A DNA stretch of 64,000 nucleotides, taken from assembly GCA_965153455.1 (NCBI GenBank), contig OZ234500.1:16305579-16369578 (forward strand), given 5' to 3'. This DNA is from Sphagnum compactum. Taxonomy: Eukaryota > Bryophyta > Sphagnopsida > Sphagnales. Within the stretch, counting starts at the first letter, position 1, and each line of letters opens with the position of its first letter. Made by a program: the position numbers and the translations under genes. The notes beneath the pieces are model-generated. The model saw nothing but the letters and a program-made list of their open reading frames with translations, searched no databases and had not been told where the DNA came from. Shown piece by piece: positions 48,395-62,640 of this stretch.

Positions 48395-48470
48395 TATGCA
48401 ACCATCCAATTTGCGATTATATGTGATTAATTGTTATTTACAACTATGTTTTATTATTTTTACAATCAAT
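48395..48470 (+). mobile_element. Decayed CACTA left end
   Basis: TTTGCGATTATATGTGATTA and TTATTTACAACTATG match the subterminal region at 16540-16575 (TTTGCGACTACATGTGACTA), the differences being mainly C-to-T or G-to-A. No partner end seen. Confidence 0.5.
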
Positions 48471-51400
48471 CACCATCCTTTTCAATCTATTACAATTATT
48501 GTGATTATGGTACAATTAATTTACGAATTCTAAGTTTTCCATCTTTCTTGGATGAAAAGCCCAAAAGTTAATAATTCATAATTCATCATGAAGGCCAATA
48601 ACGCCATAATAGGTGCAAGAAATATTTTATTTTTTGTTTCATAATTTTTTTGATTTATGCATTTGGTAGAACCTAAGGCACATGGTATTTATTGTTAAGG
48701 GAACTCTTTGTATAATTTATGAAACTCCTAAGGCAAAAGGGTATATAATCAAATAATGGAATATTGAAAAAATATTTTTCTAATTGAAAACATTTTAGGT
48801 ATATTATCATAATGAATTATAAGCACCCTACCTACAATTAAATAAATTAAAATTCTAATTTTTAATGAATTTCTTGCACCTTATAATTTTTTGCAAGTCA
48901 TTTGGAAAAGAATGGAACTGACCTAACCATGGATATTTACCTTTCAAAAAGTGCAAGTAAAACTCATACATAGTAAGAAATTTCATGTTATACATACAAG
49001 AAGTCATGTCATATGAAATAAGTGTCATAGTGGGCAATTCACAAAATGTAATGCTTACCCCTAAATGTTTTTATGAATTTAAAACCCTTTTTTTTCTAAC
49101 ACACTTCATTTCCTTTCATAAATATTCTATAGTCAAATATTATTCATGTTTTTTCATATATATGGCACATTGTATTCCCCTAATGACCTTTTTTATGCAT
49201 GTAAGGGCTAAGGACCATGCTAAATGCACCTCATGTTATATATTTGATAATGCATTTGAAGGAGATCATTCTTAGCACTATGACTTTAAATTCATACATT
49301 TGGACCGTATGACTTTCAAGTATGATGAACTAGCCTCTTCTTTGTGCTTTACATTATATTTTACAATGTGATTCGATAATTTCTAATTCAAAACAAACAC
49401 TTTTTAAAGCACCACCTTGGGTCAAAACACATTTGCCTTTTTAGAACCATGTTGTATGTTATAGATATTCAAGTTACCATCCAAGATTAAACACTTATGT
49501 TAACTCTTTCAATCTAAAAGATTGAGTCTTTTTTTTACAATTTACACAAGGTAATTACGGTAGGGGCTAATATTTATTAACATACAACCTCTTGATATAA
49601 GGAGATAAAGGGTAAGATAAAATTAGAGTGCCTATGTATAACATTTGTACAAATATGGTACATTTGCACGTGGAGAAAAAAAATCAATTGCTTAATTACC
49701 ATTGCAAACATGAAAACACATTGTTAAGGCAAAATTAAAGAGGTTAAGAAAATCATTTATTTTCCATATTGAAAGCATTCCTATAGTAACAAATGGTAAC
49801 ATAATAAATATATTCAAGAAACAACAATCTTGAAGGTAATTAAAATATTTATATTTAGTCATGAACCATAATTCAAACAAATCTATCATAACCAAGTAAG
49901 AATGCATATAGAATATATTACATTTGTATGTGTGTCCTTATTTTCCTTGTCTCAAAACAATTAAATAAAGGTAAACCTTGCCAATTAGGGTGAAGTTGGG
50001 TAGAATGAAATATATACCAATGGGTAGAATAATTTAAAAAGGTATTACAAAAATTACCAATCAACTTGCATATTTACCACAATACTTACCTATAATATTT
50101 AGGTTAGGAACTTACTTAATTTACTTGCCTAAAATGGGTCCAAATGAATGTTGTGCATGCATTTGATTTTGTTATTAATTGTAAAGTTTGGATTTTTGAA
50201 AATATCTAAATCAACAAACCATCGCTTCCAATTATTTCATTGTATTTTATTTTTCTTGATAAATAATTATAAATTAAAATTGGGTTTTTAATGTCTTGAA
50301 AATAGTAATAATAAGACTAAAAAGCCCTTACCAATGCCAATTTGGTGCCATTTTTAATACTTGCACACAAGATTGGTTCAAAAGTCAACCAACCACGTCG
50401 TTATGCAACATTTTACCCTTGACAATCAATCCCAACTATAATGGCATGTTTACAATGCCAAATTTTAACCTTAAAGCAAGAAAAGGAAGATTTCCTCCAT
50501 TGCAATGGTTAGCAATTTTTTTTTATTAAGTTCAAAATTGTTTACATCATGATTCACATTGCATAAAAACCTCACCTTTTTCTTTAACATTAAAAGGGGT
50601 GGGCTTTACAAGACATCACAAACTATTTAAGCCACAATTTGGCAATAATATATAGTTGAATGAAATCTATTTTTCATAGGTTCATGTATTGTTTAAACAC
50701 AAATGTTGTGCATTCAAACCACATATGGAGCACATATGAACATGAATATGAAAAATCTTATTGTGAATGAAAATATTTCATTTTACTTATACATGTTTCA
50801 TACGTGTTTAGACAAATAACATCTATGTTTAGACAATACAAACCCATGAAAAACAATACAACTACTATTATTGGATCATGGCCCAAGAAGTTTGTGATGG
50901 ACATAATTTTTCTCCCATTATAAATAAATTAAATTGTTGATTAGATTTTTAATTTTTGACAAAAAAACAAAACTCCCTTCATTTTAGTTGCCTTGTTTCT
51001 TGTATAAAAGCTCTAGTAACATTAGTCACAAGTTGTAATTTACCAATCATTTCTTACACTTACGTCTTTGCCACAAATATAAATTTTTGTGCCTATTTGT
51101 TTTTACCACCAATGGGATCTTATGCACCTTCTTTGTCATCAATTTCATGTGCCTCTGGGGTGAAAGCATGGTAAAGTAGATTGCAAATGTTCCTTGCAAC
51201 ATAAATGAAAAGTAGCTAGGAAATATGCTTTGATATATTGAACTTTAAAATATCATTTAGTTCAAGGATTATATGAACATTTTTTGCAACTTTGTTAAAA
51301 CTTTAAATAAAGAATACATGTTTAAAGTAAGTTTGAGTAGATTGATGGAAATTCAAGCAAATGTCATAGTCTACTTTATAACCCTTATGTAGATTACAAG

Positions 51401-54400
51401 TAGATGAAATATTAATTTAAAAATAAAATAAAATTAATGGGTGCCTAAAATGTACTTGTGGCTTTTCATCTTTTTCACATTTTAATAAAAATATATAGTT
51501 GTAGGGTAAAAGTAGGTTTCAAAAAAAAATTTATCAATCAATTTCAAACCTACTTGTTACCTACTTTTATTATACTAATATTTTTCAAATTTTATACTCA
51601 ATTTACTATACACCCAATGTAGGCATGGATGTTTTCAAAATGAAAGATAAAAAACTTTTCAATTTACTTTCTTGTGTTTTTGTAAAAAATTGTCATATTT
51701 TAAAATGTGACTTTAGGCGGACTACTTTTTTGGCCTATTTTAGTGTGCTTTCACCCTCCATCCATCTACTAATAATAAGTGTTAAAAAACCAATTAAATA
51801 CTAAAAAAATACAAGTACAATGTTTGATCTTTTTGTGAGGTAATACCCTCAAATTGAGGCATTCTCAAAATAAGGTCCCCCTTGGCTTTGCTTTGAATAG
51901 GCTTTTATTTCAAAAACACTTCAATCTTCAACTGTTACCTTACACACAAGCTTGGAAAACTTTTATACATTATTTTTGTCTTCTTCACACTATAAATCAA
52001 TTATATAAATATTGTTCCAACTTCCAATCTAGATCCTAATTTGCCATTTGAAGGACATGTTTATTGAAAGAATGTAAATGAATTGGAAAATCTAATTTAT
52101 GCATGAGGCATGCCTATACTCCCTTTCACATGTTGTTTAAAGATTGCACATAATAGGTTTGCATGTGTTATTGAAACAAGATGACAAAATTAAAGGCATA
52201 TTCACACTAGAGAATCTAAACCAAGTGTTTTTCACTATAGAAATTCAAAATTCTTGATTGGAGGAAAAGTGAAAAATAAATAATAGGAGCCAATTTAAGA
52301 CAAGGACTAAGTCCTTAATAGTCCTTAATAGTCCTTAATAAAGGAATAGTTTATAAAATATGTATAAAATCATGAATTACAAATTGACTTTTAATGATTT
52401 TAAAAAATTATTATAACCCCAAAAGATGTTACATTATATTATAATGTTATGGTGTACATAAAAAATCCCCATAGAAATGTCATTTTCAAATTATTTTAGG
52501 TCCTTTAAAAAGTTATTTAAGTAACAAAAAAATAGGTTACATTGTTTTAAAAATACTTTTGGGTCCATATTCATTAGATTCATTTCAAATTTTGTCAAAT
52601 GTTCGTTTAATGCATCATAAATGTTATTCCAAAAGTTAATCTAGAAATCCCAACATTAATTTAAATAATCACTTATTGCAATGGAAATTAAATAGTGATT
52701 ACATACCATAATGGCTCCTTTTATCCTATTTTCACTTGTATAATAAGTATGGTGCTAATTCATTTTAAACCATGCTTCAAAAACCAAGGAAATGTGAATG
52801 GATGAAGAGTTAACATGTGATGATGTTGTTGTAATTTGATGATTTGTTTCATGGTTTAATGAATTGAATGCCAAATTGACCTTTTTGAGGGAAAGACATT
52901 AAATACTCCCTATGGAGCAATATTAATATTTTTAGAACATGACATGGTTTTGTGCAATGCATAGTTAATATCCTTTACCATCAAAACTTAAACATTTTCT
53001 TGAATTTCTTTTATTAATTAATTTCATTTAGGATTTGAACCCAAAACACCAAGAAGATAGGAAACAAATGTTCACTGTGAACCTATGTTTTGGGATTTGT
53101 CACAATAGGAACTTCTTTTGTATATGATTACTATTTTGTAGAACATTAGTCAAACCTTGCATAGAACCATGTAGGGTGCCTCATTGTCACCCAAATAGTG
53201 CCCATTACAAGATATTTAATGTCTTGCCTTTGAAGGGGGAATTGCCATGAAGTCTATTAGACCATGAGCCCAAAAAAAACTTGATTAATGGTAGTCAAAT
53301 CTTTTCTTGCATTGTGTTTCTAATTGATGAGTTGAGTAGTCGATCCTTTTTGGTTAGTTTGATGCCAATATGAAATTTCAAGGCATTCAAACAAACATAT
53401 GGGCTTTTAGTTAATGTTTTAAAACTATTTTTATACTTTTGTCTTTTAGGCACAAATGAAGGACCATTTCATTGCAAATAGAAAACCCAAACCACTTGAT
53501 GATGGAGAACAAGCCCCATTGCAAAATTTAAGGAAAGGGAAGCTTACCATCTAAACACTAATTTTAGGTTTGTGTTAAGGGAATAATTACTTATTGTAAA
53601 TAGTTAGTTAGTACATACTTACTTACCTAATTACTTTCCTAGGATTTACTAGCAAGTTTACATAGTTTTCATCACCATTTGAATTTGAATTGATCATAAA
53701 ACTGTTTTAGGTGATCATTTTTGGCAAAACACTAGATCGCTATCGAACATTGAATTTTTGAGACTATGGAATAAGAGCATGTTGTTTTCTAAAAAAGCTT
53801 CAACTCCATTGCCAATTTTGTTGTTTTGATGTTTTGATGTTTTTACCATATTTTGCATGAATTGATTGAAGTTCTGAACTTAGATATGAGTAGATTTGAT
53901 TGAGCAAAATTTATTAGTATTAGTTTCATTATATGATTTAGTCCAGATTTTGACCAGAATATAAAATAGGAATTTTGTACCTACCATTTGGCAACCATCC
54001 CAAGGCCTAAATTCAAAATGGATTTCAGAGTGTTATTTATGTCTTGATGCTGGAACTTTTGTTTCTAAAAATTGATAGTGAAGTTTAGTTTTCATTTCTT
54101 ACATTTTTTTTGAATCTTGATCATAAATTTTTGTTTAGGAAACAGATCTAAACAGAGCAACTAATTGTGAGGATTTTGTTTTAATGTAGAAGTTTGTTAA
54201 GATTTGAGTTAGAATGTGAAGAGATGGCAAATTGAATTGTAATTAGAAGTTTAAAGAGACAATAAGATTAGGTTATAGTACATGAACAAGTGGAAAATGG
54301 CACTGCCATAAACAGGAATTTGAGTGTAGATAAGATAAATTAACAATTTATAACACCTAGAAGAATTTTTCAATTATAATAGAAACATTTGTGGACAAAA

Positions 54401-54410
54401 GAAAGACCTG
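48471..54410. other. No gene recognised, AT-rich
   Basis: About 6 kb of AT-rich DNA without credible exons. A 10-bp unit GTCCTTAATA occurs three times in tandem at 52311-52340. Open frames here are short and of low complexity. Confidence 0.45.
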
Positions 54411-54414
54411 CAAG

Positions 54415-56920
54415 CCATACAATGCCTCAAGCAGCACCGATAATTTTTTGTGAAATGTATATTAATGAAGCACAGAACTGCACCAACAATTTACATTGAA
54501 ATTCTAGGAGAGAAAAATGTCAAATTGAAAATGTAGACTCATAAGTTGAGTTTAGATGAAGAAATCAAAAATTTGGACCTTGATAGAAAGTTGCATTGGA
54601 GTCAACAAGTTTATGTAACAACATGACTCTAATGTTCTGATTCATGGAAAATAACAAAGACTCAACATGTCAGAAAGGGGGGAAGTAATACCAAGGTATA
54701 AATCAGTTTCACCTCTTTATTATGAACAAGAACATGAAGATGAAAAACTTAAAGAAAGAGCTTAGAATTAAAATCCTCATATTCATTATGTGGTTGAACA
54801 AAAGCTGCAACTCAAGGCATCATAATGTCCAAAAGAGTTGAACGGGTACTTGCACCTGGACAAGAAATTGTAGTTTTACTAATAGTAGAACCAACAGTAG
54901 CAGAAGGTGTACCTATGGCTATAAAAATAAGGTATAATGAACCCAAACTTCATCAATAAAATGGAAGCATTATTAGAGGAGTCCCAATGGATTGGAATCG
55001 GAGAATTCATAATGTGAACAAAGTTCCAAGACTTAAACCTTCCACATTGCACATAATGCCATCAAATTGGACATCAAATCAATGAATGTCCATTTATTGA
55101 AAATAATGTGAAGCAAAAACTTGTTGAACATTTTGAAAATCTGAATCCAAAACCTTCAAAAATAGAGGACCATGGGATTTTGAACCAGAGGATCTATACC
55201 ATGAAAGGGTCAAAATTCTAGATAGACTTAGAAAACAGATCTAAAAAAACAACAGAATGGAAATGAAAGCTCAGACTATGGCAGATGTAGCACCAATTTC
55301 TGTAACATTTACACCAAATCTGTTCCATCACAATAATGTTAAAATTACCTATGCAAGAACTTCCAATTTTAGAGTGGAACTAGTAGGATCTATACCATCA
55401 TATTTTATGGCAGTGCCCCATTCTATGGTTATAGTTACTAAAGTTCCATTTACAACAACACCAACCCATACCATTACTAGTATGAGGTCTAGACCACAAA
55501 TTTCAAAGGGAACATACCTCGTGAGTATGCATGCATAGATGCCTAAAAAGGTGAATGAGATTTTTGTTGGATAACCATCAGATCCATGAGGAGGAGGATT
55601 AGGACCACTAGGACCATTAAGACCTCCAGGACCTTCAGAATATTTTGGATAACCAATGGTGAATGCAGGTAGACCACCATACCACCAAATAGACCTTATC
55701 GTCGACCATTTAACTACCCTGAGTATGTGAAGGATTCTAACCAAGATGCTCATGTTAGAGTTTTTAAGGTTGCCATTAGAATAAATGGTGAAATAGAAGA
55801 TGCAAAAATTGTTAATCTGTTTAGTTTTACCTTCAGAGGCATTGTATATAACTGGTGTAACAATTACATGGGAGACTACCCAAATTGTTTTTTTGCATAA
55901 TTGTAATTAGTTTTTTGTAAATGATTCAAAATAGTTTAAAATGATGAACAAGTTTACTTACAACTAAAGAACATGAAGTAGGAGAAGAATGAAACGGTGG
56001 AGGTTTATTATGAGAGATTATTGAAGTTAGCCAATAGTTTTCAACATAGGACAATAGATAATTTCCTAACTACTGTCTTCAGATCTAGATTACAACCCTA
56101 TCTATGTGTAGCAACAATAGGCATGAAGAGAGAAACCCTACAGCAGCACAAGGAAGTAGTTTTGATTTGTGAAGAAAGAATTTGTGAAGTTGAAGCAATA
56201 AGCAATCTATAAGTAAAACATAATGGTAAGACAATATTAGCTTAAAAACCTTAAACAATTATAGAGAAAACAAGAATGTATTATACAAACTATCACAAGG
56301 CAAATCACAATGTTGAAACATGTAGAATCAAAAGAAAAGAAAAGTTTATTCTTGTAATTTCTAAGGTTATTAATCGACAAATGAGAGTACAAAGACCTAT
56401 GAAGTATTCTCGTCATATCTACGATGAGACTAAACATAGGATTATAGATTGTCCTAAGTTCAATGACGTGTAGAATATGTTTAAGAACAAAGGAGTGAAG
56501 ACTATAGAAAAATCGTATTTGGTGGAGCTCAAGGTTGTCAATCCTTTAGTTCATGTAGTGGATGTCAACATGGCCATCATTAAGAGTAAAGTTACTGAAA
56601 AACAAATGTTCAAGGACAGAAAATCAACCAAAAAGAAGTTTGTTGTTGACTAGGAAAAACAACAAAAACTACAACAATATTTTGTTAAGACAATATAAGA
56701 GATGCAAGGGGAAGACCCACTAGAAAGTCTAAATCAAAAGGAGAAAGCACAATGGAATACAAGTTGGGCAGGATTACCAGAAACTGAGGTATCCATAGAA
56801 CCAATTATACCACAAAATCAGTTTGTTCTTCCTAACATCAAAGTTATGTCTATGGAACAAAAATTCCAAGATATCAATAAACAGATGTTAGAAACCACCT
56901 CCACCTCAAGATTAGGTTAA
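54415..56920 (+). pseudogene. Retrotransposon gag region, stop-riddled (copy B)
   Basis: 54415-55005 is the inverted partner of copy A, with KRVERVLAPGQEIVVL and VAEGVPMAIKIRYNEP. From about 55675 to 56920 a single frame encodes a gag-like protein: RPFNYPEYVKDSNQDAHVRV, LFSFTFRGIVYNWCNNYMGD, then EVYYERLLKLANSFQHRT, MYYTNYHKANHNVETC and YDETKHRIIDCPKF. The last two are zinc knuckles whose Cys residues are partly changed to Tyr or Arg. About a dozen stops occur but no frameshift, and most are one transition from Gln, Arg or Trp codons. No protease, RT or integrase follows. The element should be dead. Confidence 0.72.
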
Positions 56921-58140
56921 TTGATGAAGATAACACCAGCTCTTAAGAAATATATGTGGTAGAAACTAAAGCAAAAAAAACCCAATATAACTATTAAAAT
57001 GATACCAAAAACTTGATGTATACAAGTTGAACTTTCTTAAAGACAAAAGCCAAATTATTGATGCGCAATAAAGCTAATGATGATTGTGTGAAGCTTGTAC
57101 AATGATGGTGATGGAGATGGTACACAAGCAAAGAATTGTTACGTTACATTAGGGTTTAGGTTCCAAGACTTGTAGTAAGTTTGGGCTTTGCAGTAGTCTC
57201 GATGCACCAGAATAGGGTTTGAAACGACTCCAAGTTGCGTGATGGGCCCATGGGATGGTGAAATGGGATTATGTGATGGTGGATAATCTGCATCGCATGG
57301 ATGTCATGGTAAGGGGTCGGGTGTTACGCTGGATAGATTCGTAACATGCCTACGTGGCCTTTACGAGAACATGGATCACGGGTTAGAGGATCATGTGGTT
57401 CTTTCGCAGAGTTTCACTTTTTGTCTGTGGAAGTTATTGGAAGAAGAACAGAAAGGTAAGATTTGGCAGCTCCTCAATTTATGCCAGTAGTCTGTACCTT
57501 ATTCGATACCTAGTAGGTTCAGATTTCGAATCTGATGAAATAGCATGCAAGACGTAAAATTTGAAAGTACCTTTCCTTAGTTTATTTTGCATGGGAAAAA
57601 AGAAGGTAGAACCATGCTGCCTGGTTTTATGCAGAACCACTCAAAACATGTGCAAGAAGACGAGCGAAATCAGTGCCGGACAGAGCTCGATGGCGGCTAA
57701 ATGGCGTCTCGCGCTCTGCATGCAGACCCTCCTGGCTAATACAGAGGGCAATTAGTTAATTTCCTGGGATCCAGGGCATCCAGGTCCTTACCTTACACTT
57801 TACCTTTACCATAGGGTGGCCAATGGGGCATCTTACATTCCAAACGGGGTTCTTGTGCATTTTAAAGTGGCCAGAGTGAATTAACAGCCACCAATGCACC
57901 AGTTGGCCGTTCTGTCCACTGGATGGGTTGCGTTTTTTCATTCGGCGCCGGATGGGGTTCGTGACAGTCCATTTCTTTTTGCTGCTGACCATTGTACTTT
58001 TTTTTTTTGGTTCTTGCTCGTTTTTCCCTGGACCTGACCTCACACATAGCTACCCTCCTCACTTTTCTACCCTGTTCACTTTTCTACCTAGCTACTGTAC
58101 TCACCACCTACCCTACTAACCTAACTACCCTATTAATTAC
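56921..58140. other. No gene recognised
   Basis: Includes a GC-richer patch at 57560-58060. Frames on both strands are short and lack domains. CTACC/TACCC-rich sequence begins at about 58050 and leads into the repeat block. Confidence 0.4.
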
Positions 58141-58159
58141 ATACCCTACCCTAAAAACC

Positions 58160-58440
58160 CTACCCTAAATGCAATACCTGCATTTTGGGCCATTTCGAAA
58201 GTACGCATGTGGGGTTCAAGCTTTCTTTATACAAAGATCCTACCCTAAATGCAATACCTGCATTTTGGGCCATTTCGAAAGTACGCATGTGAGGTTCAAG
58301 CTTTCTTTATACAAATATCCTACCCTAAATGCAATACCTGCATTTTGGGCCATTTCGAAAGTACGCATGTGGGGTTTAAGCATTTCTTTATACAAAGATC
58401 ATACCCTAAATGCAATACTTACATTTTGGGTCACACCACT
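58160..58440. repeat. 80-bp tandem array I
   Basis: About 3.5 units, period exactly 80 (TGCAATACCTGCATTTTGGG starts near 58169, 58249, 58329; last partial near 58409). Units differ by few substitutions. A frame stays open on the plus strand but shifts between units, so it is not coding. Confidence 0.9.
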
Positions 58441-59284
58441 AACCAAGCTACTGTACTAACCACCTACCCTACTAACCTAGCTACTCTATTAATTACATAC
58501 CCTACTAACTTAACCATTAGGTTTAGGGTTGAGACACATAAATTAATTGATAAGTTTTCCATAAATGTATAGTAATTAATTTAAAGTAAGCTAAATTTGG
58601 GGGGAAATTTTTAGGGTTTACACACATGTGAAGTAATACAATTGCATTTTATAACTTCTTCAAAAAGAGTGGAAAAATTAGGTTGGAAAAATCACACAAA
58701 GGTAAAAGACATATCTTCTTTTTTGGTTTTGTACGAAATTTATTTGATTATTTTTAAAGATTAACGTATTTTCTTTCAGTTAATAAATATTTATAATTTA
58801 AAACCTTTGAATTTTGGTTTCTAATTTTTTTCCTATGTTCTTTTAAATTTGTTTATTTTGCATTATATGATTTGTATAGTTTGTATAGTTTTTTGCGTTT
58901 AGGGCATATATCACTAAATCTTCTTTTTGTTAGGGTTTGTATAATTAGGGTTGTAATAAGCCTTATGTCAAAATATCATTTGGATTTGTAAGGTTATGCT
59001 TTATGATTTAATGTATAGGAATTTGGTTCATATATTTCAAAACTGATATTTTACTTTAATAAATGTCTCAATTACTAATCAAGATTGTTGCCATTGGCAC
59101 TAAATTTTTTGTTTTAGAATCAATTTTGTATGGAGGAAACCATAGCCCAAATTCTTTGAACAGCATGTATTCAACACACACATGAAGTCTAATATGGCAC
59201 AAAGCTTATTATTGTTTCCAAGTAATAAACACAAAAAGTGTGAAATGCAAAAACACAAGGATAATGATAATATTAGTGTTAAAT

Positions 59285-59480
59285 GCAAGTATTATAATTA
59301 GGCCCCAAAATCCCAGTTGGTAAAAGTAAATACAAGTGCAAGTAATACCCCAAAATTCCAGTTGGTAAAAGTAAGTACGGGTGTAGGTATTGCAACGAAA
59401 CCCCAAAATTCCAGTTGGTAGAGGTAAGTATAAGTTTGGGTATTTCAAGTCGAAATGAAAAAACAAGCCTAAATGCAATA
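59285..59480. repeat. Short-unit array, about 50 bp
   Basis: About three to four units with CCCAAAATTCCAGTTGGTA and AAGTAAGTACGGGTGTAGGT, then GGTATTGCAA, the reverse complement of the core of the 80-bp arrays. A single relative lies near 61715. Confidence 0.8.
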
Positions 59481-59582
59481 CCCACGTTTCAAAAAAACCC
59501 ATCTAAATGGTTTGGATACCTTTAAGTGAAGACCTAGCCCTAAACACAATATGCACATGCAAAATCATTTTGAAATAACCCA

Positions 59583-59940
59583 ACCCTAAATGCAATACCT
59601 GCAATTTGGGCCACTCCGAAAGGACGCATGTAGGGTTTAAGCTTTCTTTATATGAAGATCCTACCCTAAATGCAATACCTGCAATTTGGGCCACTCCGAA
59701 AGGACGCATGTAGGGTTTAAGCTTCTTTATATGAAGATCCTACCCTAAATGCAATACCTGCATTTTGGGCCACACAAAAAATACGCATGTGGGGTTTAAG
59801 CATCTTTATACGAAAATCCTACCTTAAATGCAATACCTGCATTTTGGGCCACTCCGAAAGGACGCATGTAGGGTTTAAGCTTTCTTTATATGAAGATCCT
59901 ACCCTAAATGCAATACCTGCATTTTGGGGGACACAAAAAT
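59583..59940. repeat. 79-80-bp tandem array II
   Basis: About 4.5 units beginning CCCTAAATGCAATACCTGCA near 59583, 59663, 59742, 59821 and 59900, closely related to array I but with variant ACTCCGAAAGGACGCATGTA instead of ATTTCGAAAGTACGCATGTG. One unit (59742-59820) is intermediate. Confidence 0.88.
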
Positions 59941-62155
59941 AGTTAGTTAATTTCAAATTAATATGCTAACAAAGGTGTGTATAGAGGTTAGGGTTGTTGA
60001 TTAGGAATTCCATGATTCTTACTTCTTTTCATGAATTTGAAAAGAGGTTGTATTGTTTGTGGATCAAATAATACAATGACAATTGTGATCAAGCTTATCT
60101 TGGTGTAGGAATTTTTCATGAAAAAACTAAACTTACAATCTATAACATGGAATAATTATCTTAAATAGTGATTCCAATAACTTATTAAAACAAAAAATAC
60201 TAAAGTTAGTTAATCAAATATCAAATTAATTAATCTGATTAAATCCAACATTTTATTTTCAAGTAAATAAATTTAAGCCAAATGATTAATTAATTATATT
60301 AAATAAATAAATGATTATCTAATTCTTCATAATTAATCATTTAAATTATCTAAAATAATGGTCTATTAATTATTTAATTATATGACAAATTTTATTGATA
60401 ATTCATTAATTATCATAAATATTTTATATTAAATTGGCCGAAATGTTTTAGGGTTTAGACATATGTGAAACAATACAATTTCATTCTATATCTTCCTAAA
60501 AGAGATTGGGAAAATTAGGTTGGAGTTATCACACAAAGGTAAAAAACAAACCTTATGTGAAAACCCAACCCTAAATGCAATACAAAGTTTGTCAAGATCA
60601 AAAAATAAAAAGTTCAAGCTTAAATATTTTTCAACGATGTTCATATTTTTTTTCCCCTTTTAAAGTTGTATATTCATACTAAAAACATAAATATAAAGTC
60701 TTTAATTTAACAAGATTTTAAATTATGTTTTAAAAAAATTCAAAGCACGTAATTTTCTACTTTCTTTTTTTCTGTTTCACATAATAATAAAAATGATCTC
60801 TCCCATATATTAATCCTATGTTTAATTGAAATTTTAATTTATACTTTTCTGATATATAGTAAATAATTTCTTGGTTAAAATATTCATATAGTGGGTCAAA
60901 AATATTTTATATTTTATAGATATATAACACAAGTCCTTATGTAAACTTTATTTTTTATGATGTTTAATATTGGTTTAAATATTGGTCCAAATATATTGTT
61001 ATTTATAACACCTAATATATAAATAATGATAATATGGAATTATACTGTTGATCCAAATCAATACATATAATATTTTAGGGTTGGGTTTTCATAGGTTAGG
61101 GTTGGGTAAACCCTAAAACCCTAATCCCTACAAATATAGCTATTTGTTAAGTAACCTAATTAACTACCTGATAGGCTACCTACTTAATATAGGCCTATTA
61201 TGTAATTTATTCATTAATGTAAGCTTTCTAAATTAATATCTTAGATGGTCTATGTAGGTATTGAAGGTGATTGAATGTATTAAGTAAACCTACTAGACAT
61301 ATAGGTAATATACTAGCCTAGGCGACGTAAGCCTAATAAGCATTTATGATAGTTTAATGTCTAATCCTTATTGTGTTATAACATTTTAAATTTGAACTAA
61401 AAGAATTTATCAAAAAGAAAGCACATTTTTCCATATAATTGTTATAAGTATATATTATTGGAGTATGATTCAAATTTAGAGTTTGGGAAACCCTAAATTA
61501 ATTAACAATTTTTTTACAAATTAATAGTAAATAAAATAAATCTATGGTGCATTATAGGGGGAATTTTATATGTAAAAAAATGCAATACATATTTTTAAAG
61601 AAATTGAAAGAGATCAGCTTAGAGATTAACAAATGGTAAAAGACATACCTTCTTTTGTGTTTTGTCACAAATTTTATTTAATTATTAAACATTATGGCTA
61701 AATTTACAAATGGTGAAAGTAAGTATGTGTGTGGATATTGCAAAATTATATGAAACCTTAACCTTAAATGCAATAGCCATATTCATGTTTATTTGAAAAT
61801 AACCCATAGGTGAATAAGGTAAAACCTACAATGAAAGGGCAACCTTAAATGTAATACCCACATGTAAGGTCGCTTTGAAATACCCAATATATAGTTTGGG
61901 TGCGCCTTTGAATGAAGACCAAGGCCTAGATAAAATACCTACATGCAAGATCATATTGAAATAATACATAGGTGATTGAAGGAAACCATATGTGAAGACC
62001 CTAAACCCTCAATGCAATACTCGCATGTAATGTCATTTCAAAAGTGGCCTGGGTACCAAAATTATGTCTTTTTATATACCCAAAATTAATTATTATTCTA
62101 AATTAATTTTATTACAAAATGTAAGTTTCATAGTGAATGTAAAAACCAGCACCTA
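59941..62155. other. AT-rich with scattered single copies of the array core
   Basis: No genes. Isolated cores of the TGCAATAC type occur near 60573, 61579, 61765, 61848 and 62015, and telomere-like GGGTTAGGG / CCCTAAAACCC stretches at 61077-61130. Confidence 0.55.
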
Positions 62156-62157
62156 TT

Positions 62158-62640
62158 ATGGGACCTACATGCGAGTATTGCAAGAGATGGAAAAAAACCA
62201 GGGGTTATATGGGAACTATATGCGGGTATTGCAAGGAATGTTTAAAAAACCCAGTGGCTATTATGGGACCTATATGCGGGTATTGCAAGGAATGAAGACT
62301 ATCAGCAATTTTTGGGACCTATATGCGGGTATTACAACAAATGAAGACTATCTGCAATTTTGGGACCTATATGCGGGTATTGCAAGGAATGTTTAAAAAA
62401 CCCAGTGGCTATTATGGGACCTATATGCGGGTATTGCAAGGAATGAAGACTATCAGCAATTTTTGGGACCTATATGCGGGTATTGCAACAAATGAAGACT
62501 ATCTGCAATTTTGGGACCTATATGCGGGTATTGCAAGGAATGTTTAAAAAACCCAGTGGCTATTATGGGACCTATATGCGGGTATTGCAACGAATGCAAA
62601 ATGCATATGGCTATTTTGGGCCTATATGTGGGTATTGCAT
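62158..62640. repeat. Higher-order tandem array, about 50-bp units in 150-bp groups
   Basis: About ten units, each with GGGACCTATATGCGGGTATT then GCA. Three unit types alternate: one with AAAAAACCCAGTGGCTATTA, one with ATGAAGACTATCAGCAATTT, one with ATGAAGACTATCTGCAATTT. The trio repeats at about 62212, 62362 and 62512, giving a 150-bp higher-order period. The unit reads in two frames (TYMRVLQ, DLYAGIA), so it is not a protein repeat. Confidence 0.88.

Noticed and set aside
50956-51174. 72-residue plus ORF
   Set aside because: Hydrophobic and low-complexity; no supporting signals.
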